DNA from: Nostoc sp. CHAB 5715 | GTDB lineage: Bacteria > Cyanobacteriota > Cyanobacteriia > Cyanobacteriales > Nostocaceae | Assembly: GCF_020829685.1 (NCBI RefSeq) | Contig: NZ_JAIVFR010000220.1 | Span: forward strand, 1 to 8,641 | DNA: 8,641 bases | Direction: 5' to 3' | Shown here: piece after piece, positions 1 through 5,682 of the stretch | How the letters are laid out: each line of letters starts with the position of its first letter | Numbering within the stretch: the stretch's first letter is position 1 | Notes under the pieces: model-generated | Told to the model about the DNA's origin: nothing | The model's database searches: none | What the model saw: the letters and a program-made list of their open reading frames with translations, nothing else | Made by a program: the position numbers and the translations under genes

Positions 1-1
1 T

Positions 2-751
2 AGCATTCGAGAAATTGCTAAGACCGTTACCCAAGGAGCAAAGGTCACGACTGAGGCAGTTAAAACAGCTGAACGCACGAACGAGACAATTAACAAACTT
101 GGTCAAAGCAGCATCGAAATTGGCAAAGTTATTAAAGTGATTACCTCGATCGCAGGGCAAACAAACTTGCTAGCACTCAATGCTACCATTGAGGCGGCTA
201 GAGCCGGGGATACAGGTAGAGGATTTGCCGTAGTCGCAAACGAGGTGAAAGAATTAGCCAAACAAACGGCAAATGCTACTGAAGATATTAGCTTGCGAAT
301 TGAAGCAATTCAGACAGATACAAAAAGCGCCGTTCAAGCCATCACTCAGATTACTAGTATTATCAATCAAATTAACGATCTCCAAAGCACGATCGCCAGT
401 GCTATTGAGCAGCAAACAGCAACTACGAATGAAATTGGTCGAAATATGGCTGAGGCAGCCAAAGGAACATCAGATATTGCCAAAAGTATTGGAATTGTGG
501 CACTCAATACTCAAAGTACAACTACTGGAACCACTAATACCTTACAGGCAGCCACAGAACTATCCCGAATGGCAGATGATTTAGTGGTTACTAAGAAACT
601 GTTGGGTCTGAGTATTCCATTAATTGATTCTAAATTCTGTATTTTTCTTCATGCTTTTGTGGTCAACGATCCGCAAATAGTAGACATTATATCTGCGTTA
701 TCAAAACGCGGAAATATTAAAGTAGGATTTACGCAAAACTACACGCGGTAG
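2..751 (+). CDS. Methyl-accepting chemotaxis protein, C-terminal part (5' end outside window)
   Basis: The frame is open from the left edge, so about 249 codons of a longer gene are seen. The protein carries the MCP cytoplasmic signalling domain: a long heptad-rich helix, then the hairpin-tip signature [20 protein letters not shown] followed by [15 protein letters not shown]. In this family the tip binds CheA and CheW and relays ligand or light signals to the flagellar or, in cyanobacteria, type IV pilus machinery. The descending helix ([19 protein letters not shown]) is also standard. The sensory and membrane parts lie upstream and cannot be described. The last ~50 residues (after MADDLVV, from about nt 593) do not look like a usual MCP tail: they are hydrophobic ([10 protein letters not shown]) and end in QNYTR. 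The stop codon TAG lies at the border of an inserted repeat element; the first two bases are its TA flank and the G is the element's first base. Family assignment is very secure; the exact pathway (Ptx, Hmp, Pix-like) is unknown. Confidence 0.95.
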   Translation, partial: SIREIAKTVTQGAKVTTEAVKTAERTNETINKLGQSSIEIGKVIKVITSIAGQTNLLALNATIEAARAGDTGRGFAVVANEVKELAKQTANATEDISLRIEAIQTDTKSAVQAITQITSIINQINDLQSTIASAIEQQTATTNEIGRNMAEAAKGTSDIAKSIGIVALNTQSTTTGTTNTLQAATELSRMADDLVVTKKLLGLSIPLIDSKFCIFLHAFVVNDPQIVDIISALSKRGNIKVGFTQNYTR

Positions 752-799
752 GGGCAATTCATGAACATTAGTGTCAACTTAACGTAAAAGTCATGTCCC

Positions 800-849
800 G
801 CAAGGAACTGAAGTTCCTTGCTAATAGCAAAAGTCATCTGAAGATGACT
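800..849. repeat. Two consecutive hairpins in the left arm of the MITE
   Basis: GCAAGGAACT (800-809) pairs with AGTTCCTTGC (812-821). AGTCATC (832-838) pairs with GATGACT (843-849) around a TGAA loop. The right arm of the same element has hairpins in the mirrored positions with different stem sequences (1013-1030 and 1047-1058). Confidence 0.75.
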
Positions 850-852
850 AAA

Positions 853-998
853 TATAGGACTCATATCTGATTTCTGAACAAAATTTCAGATAAAACTCTG
901 ATAAAACGAGCTTTCCAGTCTCAGTATGTTTTCACAAATCTGATAAAACGAGCTTTCCAGTCTCAGTATGTTTTCACAAATCAAATCGGAGTCTTATA
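853..998. mobile_element. Nested TATAGGAC-family inverted-repeat element (copy 1)
   Basis: The left end starts TATAGGACTCATATCTGATT (853) and the right end is TTTGATTTG-like in reverse complement, finishing GTCTTATA at 998. Over 28 bases the arms match at about 22 positions. Similar left ends occur at 4276 and 5364, and the 5364 copy also has a matching right end, so this is a dispersed family. It lies inside the TA-flanked MITE, which implies a later insertion. It has no coding capacity. This copy lacks the TCCCTAC heptamers of the other two and carries a 42-bp tandem duplication instead. Confidence 0.75.
898..981. repeat. Perfect 2 x 42 bp tandem duplication
   Basis: The unit beginning CTGATAAAACGAGCTTTCCA and ending TTTTCACAAAT occupies 898-939 and again 940-981 with no differences. 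It includes part of the right arm of the nested element. The identity suggests a recent slippage or unequal-recombination event. Confidence 0.95.
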
Positions 999-1012
999 TA
1001 TCAAAAATCTTT

Positions 1013-1058
1013 AGTCTACTTGAGTAGACTTTAGCTAAAAGCCAAAGAACTTTAGTTC
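1013..1058. repeat. Two hairpins in the right arm of the MITE
   Basis: AGTCTACT (1013-1020) pairs with AGTAGACT (1023-1030). GAACT (1047-1051) pairs with AGTTC (1054-1058). They mirror the hairpins at 800-849 when the arm is reverse-complemented, but with changed stem bases that still pair. Confidence 0.7.
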
Positions 1059-1193
1059 CAGGCGGGTGAGGAAGCTAACAGTTAAGCTATTTCTATCAAT
1101 GATTCATGAATTGCCCCTAAGAAGAAAAAAGGGTTTGGGCTATTGTTTGCGTAAGTCTTGATAAAAATAATAAAAGCTTTGGTTGTGTAAATT

Positions 1194-3488
1194 ATGACTT
1201 TTGTCTTTAACTCAAATAAAGACGTGATAAATAACGTCTTGAGAGAGAATAATTCACAACTCCCCTTGGAAGTGTGGGCTGGTGTAGAATGTACAGTTAA
1301 TCGCGTGGGTGATGAGTATTTAGACCAGTTGGAACGCAACGGTCATGCAACGCGCTTAGATGATTTAAATTTGTTTGCAGAACTAGGGATAAAAGCTATC
1401 CGCTATCCTGTATTGTGGGAAAAGATAGCACCTAATGGGCTAAAAAATGCCGATTGGTCTTGGGCTGATGAAAGGCTGGGGCGCTTGCAGGAACTTGGCA
1501 TCTGTCCGATTGTGGGATTAGTGCATCATGGTAGTGGCCCACGAGATACAAGTTTGGTAGACCCAGAATTTCCAGAGAAACTAGCAGTGTTTGCCCGTGC
1601 AGTTGCCGATCGCTATCCTTGGGTGACATATTACACGCCTGTAAACGAGCCACTGACAACGGCGCGATTCAGTGGAATGTATGGTCACTGGTATCCTCAC
1701 GGACGGGATGATTTAACTTTCGCCCGTGCTTTGTTGGGAGAGTGTCGCGCAGTAGCCTTGGCAACGAAGGCAATCCGGGAAGTCAATCCTAGCGCTCAAC
1801 TAGTGCAAACCGAGGATTTAGGTAAGACTTACAGTACACCGAAACTAGAATATCAAGCAGAATTGGAGAACGATCGCCGTTGGTTGAGCCTTGATTTATT
1901 ATGCGGTCGAATTAACCCAACTCATTCAATGTGGGGTTACTTAAAGAAGTGTGGTATTGGCGAGGCTGAACTTGAGACATTTTTGCAAAATACCTGTCCT
2001 CCTGACATCATCGGGATTAACCATTATTTAACCAGCGAACGCTTTTTGGATGAGCATACAGAAAATTATCCAGCTTGGACGCATGGCGGTAATGGGCATG
2101 ATAAGTATGCAGATGTAGAGGCGGTGCGAGTTTGTGCTGAGGGTTTGGCAGGCCCACGTACATTGTTACTAGAAGCATGGGAACGCTATCACCTGCCCCT
2201 TGCTGTCACCGAAGCTCATATTAGCTGCACACGTGAGGAGCAGCTACGCTGGCTTTATGAGGTGTGGAATGCGGCGAAGGAATTACAAGCAGAGGGTGTG
2301 GATATCCGCGCTGTAACTGTTTGGGCGCTCCTTGGCAGCTACGATTGGAATAGTTTAGTTACAAAAGCTAACGGCTACTACGAGCCAGGGGTATTTGATT
2401 TGCGTTCGCGTAGCGTCTCCTCTGGAGAATCGCCACATCCTCGACCGACAGCGATCGCTAAAATGGTGCAGGATCTAGCAAATGGGCATCAACTAAATCA
2501 TCCGCTACTTGAAATCCCTGGTTGGTGGCATCGACAACAGCGCCTATTATACCCAGCAGTTAGTTGTTGTACAAAAAATCCCACAATCTCGAATAATCCA
2601 AAATCCAAAATCGTTCGACTGAGCGAAGCCGAAGTCCAAAATCCAAAATTAATAAGTCCCCTGGCGATCGTCGGTGCCAGAGGTACTCTCGGAAAGGCTT
2701 TTGCTCGGTTGTGCGAAGTGCGCGGGATTTCATATCACCTGCTAACGCGCCAAGAAATGGATATTACCGATGCTGCCTCTGTAGATGCGGCGCTTACCCA
2801 GTTGAAGCCGTGGGCGGTTGTGAACGCTGCCGGATACGTGCGGGTGGACGATGCCGAACGTGAACCCCATGTTTGTCTGCAAGTGAACGCCGAAGGGCCG
2901 GCGATTCTAGCTGCTGCTTGTGCTGAACATAATGTACCGCTATTAACTTTCTCCTCAGATTTGGTATTTGATGGTGCTGTATCTAATCCTTATGTCGAAA
3001 CTGATACCGTTGCTCCATTGAATGTATATGGGCATAGCAAAGTTTTGGCAGAAAAGCTGGTATTGCAGGCTTATCCGGCAGCGCTGGTGATTCGCACTAG
3101 TGCATTTTTTGGCCCGTGGGATGAGTATAATTTTGTCACGATCGCTCTGCGTCAGCTTAGTGCTGGTAATAATTTCATTGCCGCAGAGGATGGAATTGTT
3201 TCACCTACTTATGTACCATATTTGGTTCATGCTAGCCTGGATTTATTAATTGATGGCGAGTGTGGGCTGTGGCATTTGGCAAATAAGAGTGCGATCGCCT
3301 GGGCTGATTTAGCACGGTTAGCGGCTAAACAAGCTGGAGTCAGTGTCACCAATCTGATTTCTTTGCCTACAGAACAACTTGGTTTAACTGCTCCCCGCCC
3401 AATTTACAGCGTTCTTGGTAGTAGCCGAGGTGAATTTATGCCATCGCTTGACAGTGCAATTTTTCGCTACTTGGAAGAAAGAATTTAG
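1194..3488 (+). CDS. GH1-like glycoside hydrolase fused to an RmlD-type dTDP-4-dehydrorhamnose reductase
   Basis: This is a two-domain protein of 764 aa. Residues ~22-430 resemble a family 1 beta-glycosidase TIM barrel. The acid/base glutamate is E152 in TPVNEP, the nucleophile is probably E340 in AVTEAH, and the conserved Asn-Tyr region is GINHY (274-278). Residues ~489-764 resemble RmlD/RfbD: the nucleotide-binding glycine motif is GARGTLG (494-500), FSSDLVFDG lies at 586-594, and the catalytic pair is Y612 and K616 (YGHSK). RmlD enzymes make dTDP-rhamnose with NAD(P)H; GH1 enzymes cleave beta-glycosides. The fused substrate is unknown; a role in cell-surface glycan metabolism is an inference. 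No signal peptide or membrane segment is seen, so it is probably cytoplasmic. ATG 1194 is the first start after an in-frame TAA at 1188; the Shine-Dalgarno is weak. Residues 404-413 and 469-486 look encoded by dispersed repeats. Domain calls are secure, the reaction is not. Confidence 0.92.
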   Translation: MTFVFNSNKDVINNVLRENNSQLPLEVWAGVECTVNRVGDEYLDQLERNGHATRLDDLNLFAELGIKAIRYPVLWEKIAPNGLKNADWSWADERLGRLQELGICPIVGLVHHGSGPRDTSLVDPEFPEKLAVFARAVADRYPWVTYYTPVNEPLTTARFSGMYGHWYPHGRDDLTFARALLGECRAVALATKAIREVNPSAQLVQTEDLGKTYSTPKLEYQAELENDRRWLSLDLLCGRINPTHSMWGYLKKCGIGEAELETFLQNTCPPDIIGINHYLTSERFLDEHTENYPAWTHGGNGHDKYADVEAVRVCAEGLAGPRTLLLEAWERYHLPLAVTEAHISCTREEQLRWLYEVWNAAKELQAEGVDIRAVTVWALLGSYDWNSLVTKANGYYEPGVFDLRSRSVSSGESPHPRPTAIAKMVQDLANGHQLNHPLLEIPGWWHRQQRLLYPAVSCCTKNPTISNNPKSKIVRLSEAEVQNPKLISPLAIVGARGTLGKAFARLCEVRGISYHLLTRQEMDITDAASVDAALTQLKPWAVVNAAGYVRVDDAEREPHVCLQVNAEGPAILAAACAEHNVPLLTFSSDLVFDGAVSNPYVETDTVAPLNVYGHSKVLAEKLVLQAYPAALVIRTSAFFGPWDEYNFVTIALRQLSAGNNFIAAEDGIVSPTYVPYLVHASLDLLIDGECGLWHLANKSAIAWADLARLAAKQAGVSVTNLISLPTEQLGLTAPRPIYSVLGSSRGEFMPSLDSAIFRYLEERI
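2402..2433 (+). repeat. Dispersed palindromic repeat read through in frame (RSRSVSSGES)
   Basis: The stretch GCGTTCGCGTAGCG then TCTCCTCTGGAGAATCGC has the look of a highly iterated cyanobacterial palindromic repeat; the second half contains the small hairpin TCTCC/GGAGA. It encodes residues 404-413, a low-complexity Ser/Arg segment just after the FDL end of the glycosidase barrel. The identification as an iterated repeat rests on my recall of Nostoc genomes and on the odd amino-acid composition. Confidence 0.55.
2598..2650 (+). repeat. CCAAAATCCAAAAT-bordered repeat forming the interdomain linker
   Basis: CCAAAATCCAAAAT occurs at 2598-2611 and CCAAAATCCAAAATT recurs at 2636-2650, bracketing GTTCGACTGAGCGAAGCCGA. 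This pattern is typical of Nostoc intergenic repeat DNA. Here it encodes the linker residues ~469-486 (NPKSKIVRLSEAEVQNPK) between the glycosidase and reductase domains without breaking the frame. Confidence 0.7.
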
Positions 3489-3512
3489 TAGTCTATGTCA
3501 TTAATTTGGATG

Positions 3513-3547
3513 GGTTTTCACGTTATGTGGAAAAGCCACGAAAAACC
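3513..3547 (+). terminator. Possible hairpin downstream of the GH1-RmlD gene
   Basis: GGTTTT (3513-3518) can pair with AAAACC (3542-3547), enclosing GTGG (3527-3530) with CCAC (3536-3539). It lies 25 nt after the stop codon. There is no T-run afterwards, so it is at best a weak intrinsic terminator. Confidence 0.3.
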
Positions 3548-3602
3548 TAACCCCCTAATACCAATTTAATGTGAAGCTGCACTAAATGAGCAACTCTCTA
3601 TT

Positions 3603-3629
3603 CTTGGCGCTCTTGGCGTACTTGGCGGT
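3603..3629. repeat. Three 9-bp repeats (CTTGGCGnn)
   Basis: CTTGGCGCT, CTTGGCGTA and CTTGGCGGT follow one another directly. The wider context (TGGCGGTTCG to the CATCTTCATAAAGAATTGGT region) resembles a common intergenic repeat of Nostoc-type genomes. It is not coding in any convincing way. Confidence 0.7.
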
Positions 3630-3699
3630 TCGTTTAATATTCTGTGCATCTTCATAAAGAATTGGTATAACCCCCTTCCCTACGAGGGAATCTACGGTG

Positions 3700-3983
3700 T
3701 ACACACAAGTGCTTTCGTTCACAACACAAGTGCTTTCGTTCAGAACACAACTGTTTTCGTTCACAACACAACTGCTTTCGTTCAGAACACAACTGTTTTC
3801 GTTCAGAACACAACTGTTTTCGTTCAGAACACAAGTGCTTTCGTTCAGAACACAAGTGCTTTCGTTCACAACACAAGTGCTTTCGTTCACAACATAAGTG
3901 CTTTCGTTCACAACACAAGTGCTTTCGTTCACAACACAAGTGCTTTCGTTCACAACACAAGTGCTTTCGTTCACAACACAAGT
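3700..3983. repeat. 21-bp minisatellite, 13 full copies plus a partial one
   Basis: The unit ACAACACAAGTGCTTTCGTTC begins at 3700 and repeats with exact 21-bp spacing to 3972, followed by a partial unit to 3983. Units differ at only a few columns: C/G at the second base, G/C and C/T around AAGTGC, and one CAC to CAT change. Units 3, 5 and 6 are identical AGAACACAACTGTTTTCGTTC variants and units 7-8 are mixed, showing spread of variants by slippage or conversion. Because 21 is divisible by 3 and the unit has no stop in several frames, long artificial reading frames appear on both strands (for example a CVVNEST repeat on the minus strand). There are no spacers, so this is not CRISPR. Confidence 0.97.
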
Positions 3984-4013
3984 CTTTTTTGAGCCTTTGA
4001 GGGAATGAAATAA

Positions 4014-4158
4014 TATCATGTCCGCATAATTAGTTATGATTCCCATAGTCATTGCACCCCACCCCCAGCCCCTCCCCGCAAGCGGGGAGGGGAGACAAAG
4101 CGTAGCTTTGGCGGGGTGGGGTTCTTCGGGTTTAATAAGTAATCAAGCGGACATGATA
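4014..4158. mobile_element. TATCATGTCCGC MITE, copy A (145 bp, TAA-flanked)
   Basis: The left end TATCATGTCCGC (4014-4025) is complementary to the right end GCGGACATGATA (4147-4158). TAA lies directly outside both ends (4011-4013 and 4159-4161), consistent with a 3-bp target duplication. The left arm continues ATAATTAGTTATGATTC, almost identical to copy B at 6642. The interior differs completely from copy B and contains a GC-rich folded core. Confidence 0.8.
4056..4122. repeat. GC-rich three-stem foldback inside MITE copy A
   Basis: The outer stem ACCCCACCCC (4056-4065) pairs with GGGGTGGGGT (4113-4122). Inside, CCCCTCCCCGC (4069-4079) pairs with GCGGGGAGGGG (4082-4092), and CAAAGC (4096-4101) pairs with GCTTTG (4105-4110). 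The result is a three-way-junction-like fold. The base composition is unlike the AT-rich element ends, so it is probably a separate repeat inserted into the MITE. Confidence 0.7.
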
Positions 4159-4275
4159 TAACTTTGCTTTTCAAGAGGGGTTGGGGGAATAAAAAGGCTG
4201 TGGGGCAACTTTCCAAGACTTGTGTGTACACCGTAGTACAAGGGAAGGGGAGTTAGGTTTCTGAGCTTTTGGTGT

Positions 4276-4370
4276 TATAGGACTCCTATTTGATTTTTGA
4301 AAAAACTCCGTACAACTCGAAAAGGCTGATTCCCTACTCCCTACTCCCTACTCCCTGCCTTCCTAAATAA
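4276..4370. mobile_element. TATAGGAC-family element, half copy lacking a right arm (copy 2)
   Basis: It starts TATAGGACTCCTATTTGATT and continues with GTACAACTCGAAAAGGCT and the TCCCTAC heptamers, parallel to the copy at 5364. No reverse-complement right end is found downstream, so this copy is truncated after about position 4370. Confidence 0.7.
4331..4358. repeat. Four TCCCTAC heptamers (STRR-type)
   Basis: Three exact TCCCTAC units are followed by TCCCTGC. Short tandemly repeated heptamers are a known feature of heterocystous cyanobacterial genomes. Confidence 0.9.
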
Positions 4371-4489
4371 ACCTGTGGAATTCTTAAATTCCCTAGAAAG
4401 GCAGTCCAGTACTAATAAAAAATTGACAAGTTTATCAAAAGATTATTCATTGCAACTGCATTTTAAATCCTGTAAATTCTAATGCCGTA

Positions 4490-4566
4490 GGGTCAATTGA
4501 CATTAATTTTTTAATTTCAAAATCTTTAGATTGTCTCCTCTAGAGAACAATTCACACAATTGACCC
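4490..4566 (+). promoter_or_regulatory. Inverted repeat GGGTCAATTG/CAATTGACCC over a possible -35 box upstream of the PEP-CTERM gene
   Basis: GGGTCAATTG (4490-4499) is the exact reverse complement of CAATTGACCC (4557-4566), with centres 67 bp apart. The left arm runs into a perfect -35 hexamer TTGACA (4497-4502); 17 bp later the -10 region (AAATCT) is poor. The arms could be two operator half sites or a DNA-loop pair. They could also be mere repeat debris; no regulator is identified. Confidence 0.35.
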
Positions 4567-4660
4567 AAATTGAAAGACTTTTGTAAAAGTAGCATATTTC
4601 CGAAAGTTGAATATTCGGCTTGTTGTCAAAATCAATAGTTTTTGAGGTTAGAAGTTTAAA

Positions 4661-5305
4661 ATGATACTTCGTTCACTCCAGGTGTGGCTAGTTCCATTGG
4701 CTCTCACTTTCACTAGCATTTGCTCAGATGCAATGAGAGCTACAGCACAAACCATATATCCATTTACTGGTAATTATCGTACAACAGTTAATATTGAGCC
4801 GATCTCAGGCAACGTTTCCAAGGTATTTGAGGTAGGTTTAAGTGATGATGCGCCGTATGATTTAGGACTATACGAGGGTCTAACATACTCCGTGCTTGAT
4901 GACAATGGAAATCTGACTTTTAATAATAATCCAGAGGTATTCGGCGTCCAAGGTTTCCCACAGGGATACATTGTATTTGGTAGTAATACTAACAAGTTAT
5001 TTGGAACAAGTGATGCTAGTGCTTCAGTTAATTTTGAAAATCTGACAGCGAAAGGCTCTGGCGTCGTAAATATCACCGATGGTGAAGGCATATTCAAAAA
5101 CGCTACAAGCACACTATTATTCTCCGAAGAAGACATAGTTAATCTGGGAGAAACTATTACTTTGAAGGGTCAGGCTTTAGTAAGCGGTTCTATCGAAGTT
5201 CCTCAAGAAGTTCTAGAACCAACAACTATGACGCCACTGATTAGCATAGGTTTGATTGGAGCCAGTTTTATCGTGCGCCGGCGCTACCGTCGATTAGCTG
5301 GATGA
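4661..5305 (+). CDS. Secreted PEP-CTERM-type protein of unknown function
   Basis: This 214-aa protein has an N-terminal signal peptide (hydrophobic LVPLALTFTSI at ~10-20, with probable cleavage after ATA near residue 29). The middle region is ~150 residues rich in Gly, Asn, Thr and Ser and probably beta-structured. The C-terminal sorting signal is LEPTT (185-189), a hydrophobic segment TPLISIGLIGASFIV (191-205) and an Arg cluster RRRYRR (206-211). In PEP-CTERM proteins this tail is recognised by exosortase (EpsH/XrtA family), and the proteins often join the exopolysaccharide matrix. The canonical VPEP is degenerate here (VLEP). I do not recognise the central domain. ATG 4661 is preceded by GAGG (4644-4647), rather far away at 13 nt. 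It stands alone as a transcription unit between repeat elements. The class is fairly secure; function is unknown. Confidence 0.85.
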   Translation: MILRSLQVWLVPLALTFTSICSDAMRATAQTIYPFTGNYRTTVNIEPISGNVSKVFEVGLSDDAPYDLGLYEGLTYSVLDDNGNLTFNNNPEVFGVQGFPQGYIVFGSNTNKLFGTSDASASVNFENLTAKGSGVVNITDGEGIFKNATSTLLFSEEDIVNLGETITLKGQALVSGSIEVPQEVLEPTTMTPLISIGLIGASFIVRRRYRRLAG

Positions 5306-5363
5306 ACTGTGGCGGAATAAATGCAATATAGCGGTTCTCACTTAAATGAGGCACGAATGAACA

Positions 5364-5492
5364 TATAGGACTAATATTTGATTTCTGAAAAAGCTCGGTA
5401 CAACTCGAAAAGCCTAATTCCTTATTCCCTACTCCCTACTCCCCACTCCCCGCCTACGTAGATAATTTCAAAAATCAAATACGATTCCTATA
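5364..5492. mobile_element. TATAGGAC-family element, complete copy (copy 3, 129 bp)
   Basis: The left end TATAGGACTAATATTTGATT (from 5364) matches the reverse complement of the right end (AAATCAAATACGATTCCTATA, ending 5492) at 23 of 27 positions. The interior has GTACAACTCGAAAAGCCT and heptamers, shared with copy 2. It lies in the 377-bp gap between the PEP-CTERM gene and the first AvaK-like gene; the rest of that gap holds the short palindrome TATGACTTTAGTCATA (5503-5518) and the AvaK leader. Confidence 0.8.
5426..5453. repeat. Four degenerate TCCCTAC heptamers
   Basis: TCCCTAC, TCCCTAC, TCCCCAC and TCCCCGC follow in tandem inside the TATAGGAC element. They are more diverged than those at 4331. 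Confidence 0.85.
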
Positions 5493-5599
5493 TAGAGTTT
5501 TATATGACTTTAGTCATACTCCTATTGATTACCTTGAGTGTTTAACTTGATATTTAGCTCATAAGGTATGAACTATAAACTATAAAATATCTCACTTGC

Positions 5600-5620
5600 A
5601 ATTCAGTCGCCAGCAGGAGG
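5600..5620 (+). promoter_or_regulatory. Conserved AvaK leader motif, copy 1 (ATTCAGTCGCCAGCAGGAGG)
   Basis: The motif matches 19 of 21 bases at 6885-6905 in the leader of the next paralogue. It ends in a perfect AGGAGG Shine-Dalgarno, yet no ATG follows at usual spacing; the gene's ATG is 62 nt further on. An ATAAAATATCT sequence (5582-5592), also shared with the second leader, may be the -10 region. Confidence 0.6.
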
Positions 5621-5682
5621 AAACTGAGCAGAATATTTTTTACAGTAAAAAAGAAACCTTATAAAAAAACTAGAAACAGCGT

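Larger units (their letters stand above)
751..1117. mobile_element. MITE-like element with GGGGCAATTCATGAA terminal repeats, TA-flanked
   Basis: The left end GGGGCAATTCATGAA (751-765) is exactly complementary to the right end TTCATGAATTGCCCC (1103-1117). Each end is flanked by TA (749-750 and 1118-1119), as expected for a TA target duplication of the IS630/Tc1-mariner type. The arms continue as an imperfect inverted repeat: CCCGCAAGGAACTGAAGTTC near 797 corresponds to the reverse complement of the region around 1047-1066. No transposase ORF is present, so it would need one supplied in trans. A second element (853-998) sits inside it. This explains nearly all of the gene-free stretch 752-1193; the remaining 1120-1193 is AT-rich leader for the next gene. 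Confidence 0.8.
3692..4236. mobile_element. Composite repeat region bounded by a perfect 19-bp inverted repeat
   Basis: CTACGGTGTACACACAAGT (3692-3710) is the exact reverse complement of ACTTGTGTGTACACCGTAG (4218-4236). Outside both arms lies a similar CCCTTCCCT-type tract (3673-3681, and in reverse complement about 4241-4250), so the inverted similarity continues with a small gap. Between the arms are the 21-bp minisatellite and a TAA-flanked MITE. No transposase is present. It is probably a decayed or non-autonomous element that received further insertions. This region, the 9-bp repeats before it and the half element after it account for most of the gene-free 3489-4660; 4371-4489 shows nothing I can name beyond AT-rich DNA. 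Confidence 0.65.

Noticed and set aside
1120..1193. Promoter for the GH1-RmlD gene (TTGTTT near 1144 with AT-rich DNA 17 bp later)
   Set aside because: Both hexamers are poor matches and the AT-rich stretch makes chance matches likely.
1082..1339. Minus-strand frame of 85 codons over the MITE end and GH1 start
   Set aside because: It overlaps the 5' end of a well-supported gene and a repeat element; no family resemblance.
3700..3983. CRISPR-like regular repeats
   Set aside because: The units are contiguous 21-mers with no unique spacers and no cas genes nearby.
3582..4052. A 156-codon minus-strand frame with CVVNEST heptapeptide repeats
   Set aside because: It is open only because the 21-bp minisatellite has no stops in several frames. 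Two other frames across it are also open, unit differences are all non-synonymous in this frame, its start lies in a MITE and its end in another dispersed repeat, and there is no signal peptide or known domain.
4049..4231. Short minus-strand frame of 60 codons (MYTQVLESCP...)
   Set aside because: It consists of the inverted-repeat arm plus the GC-rich core of a MITE; low-complexity and not protein-like.
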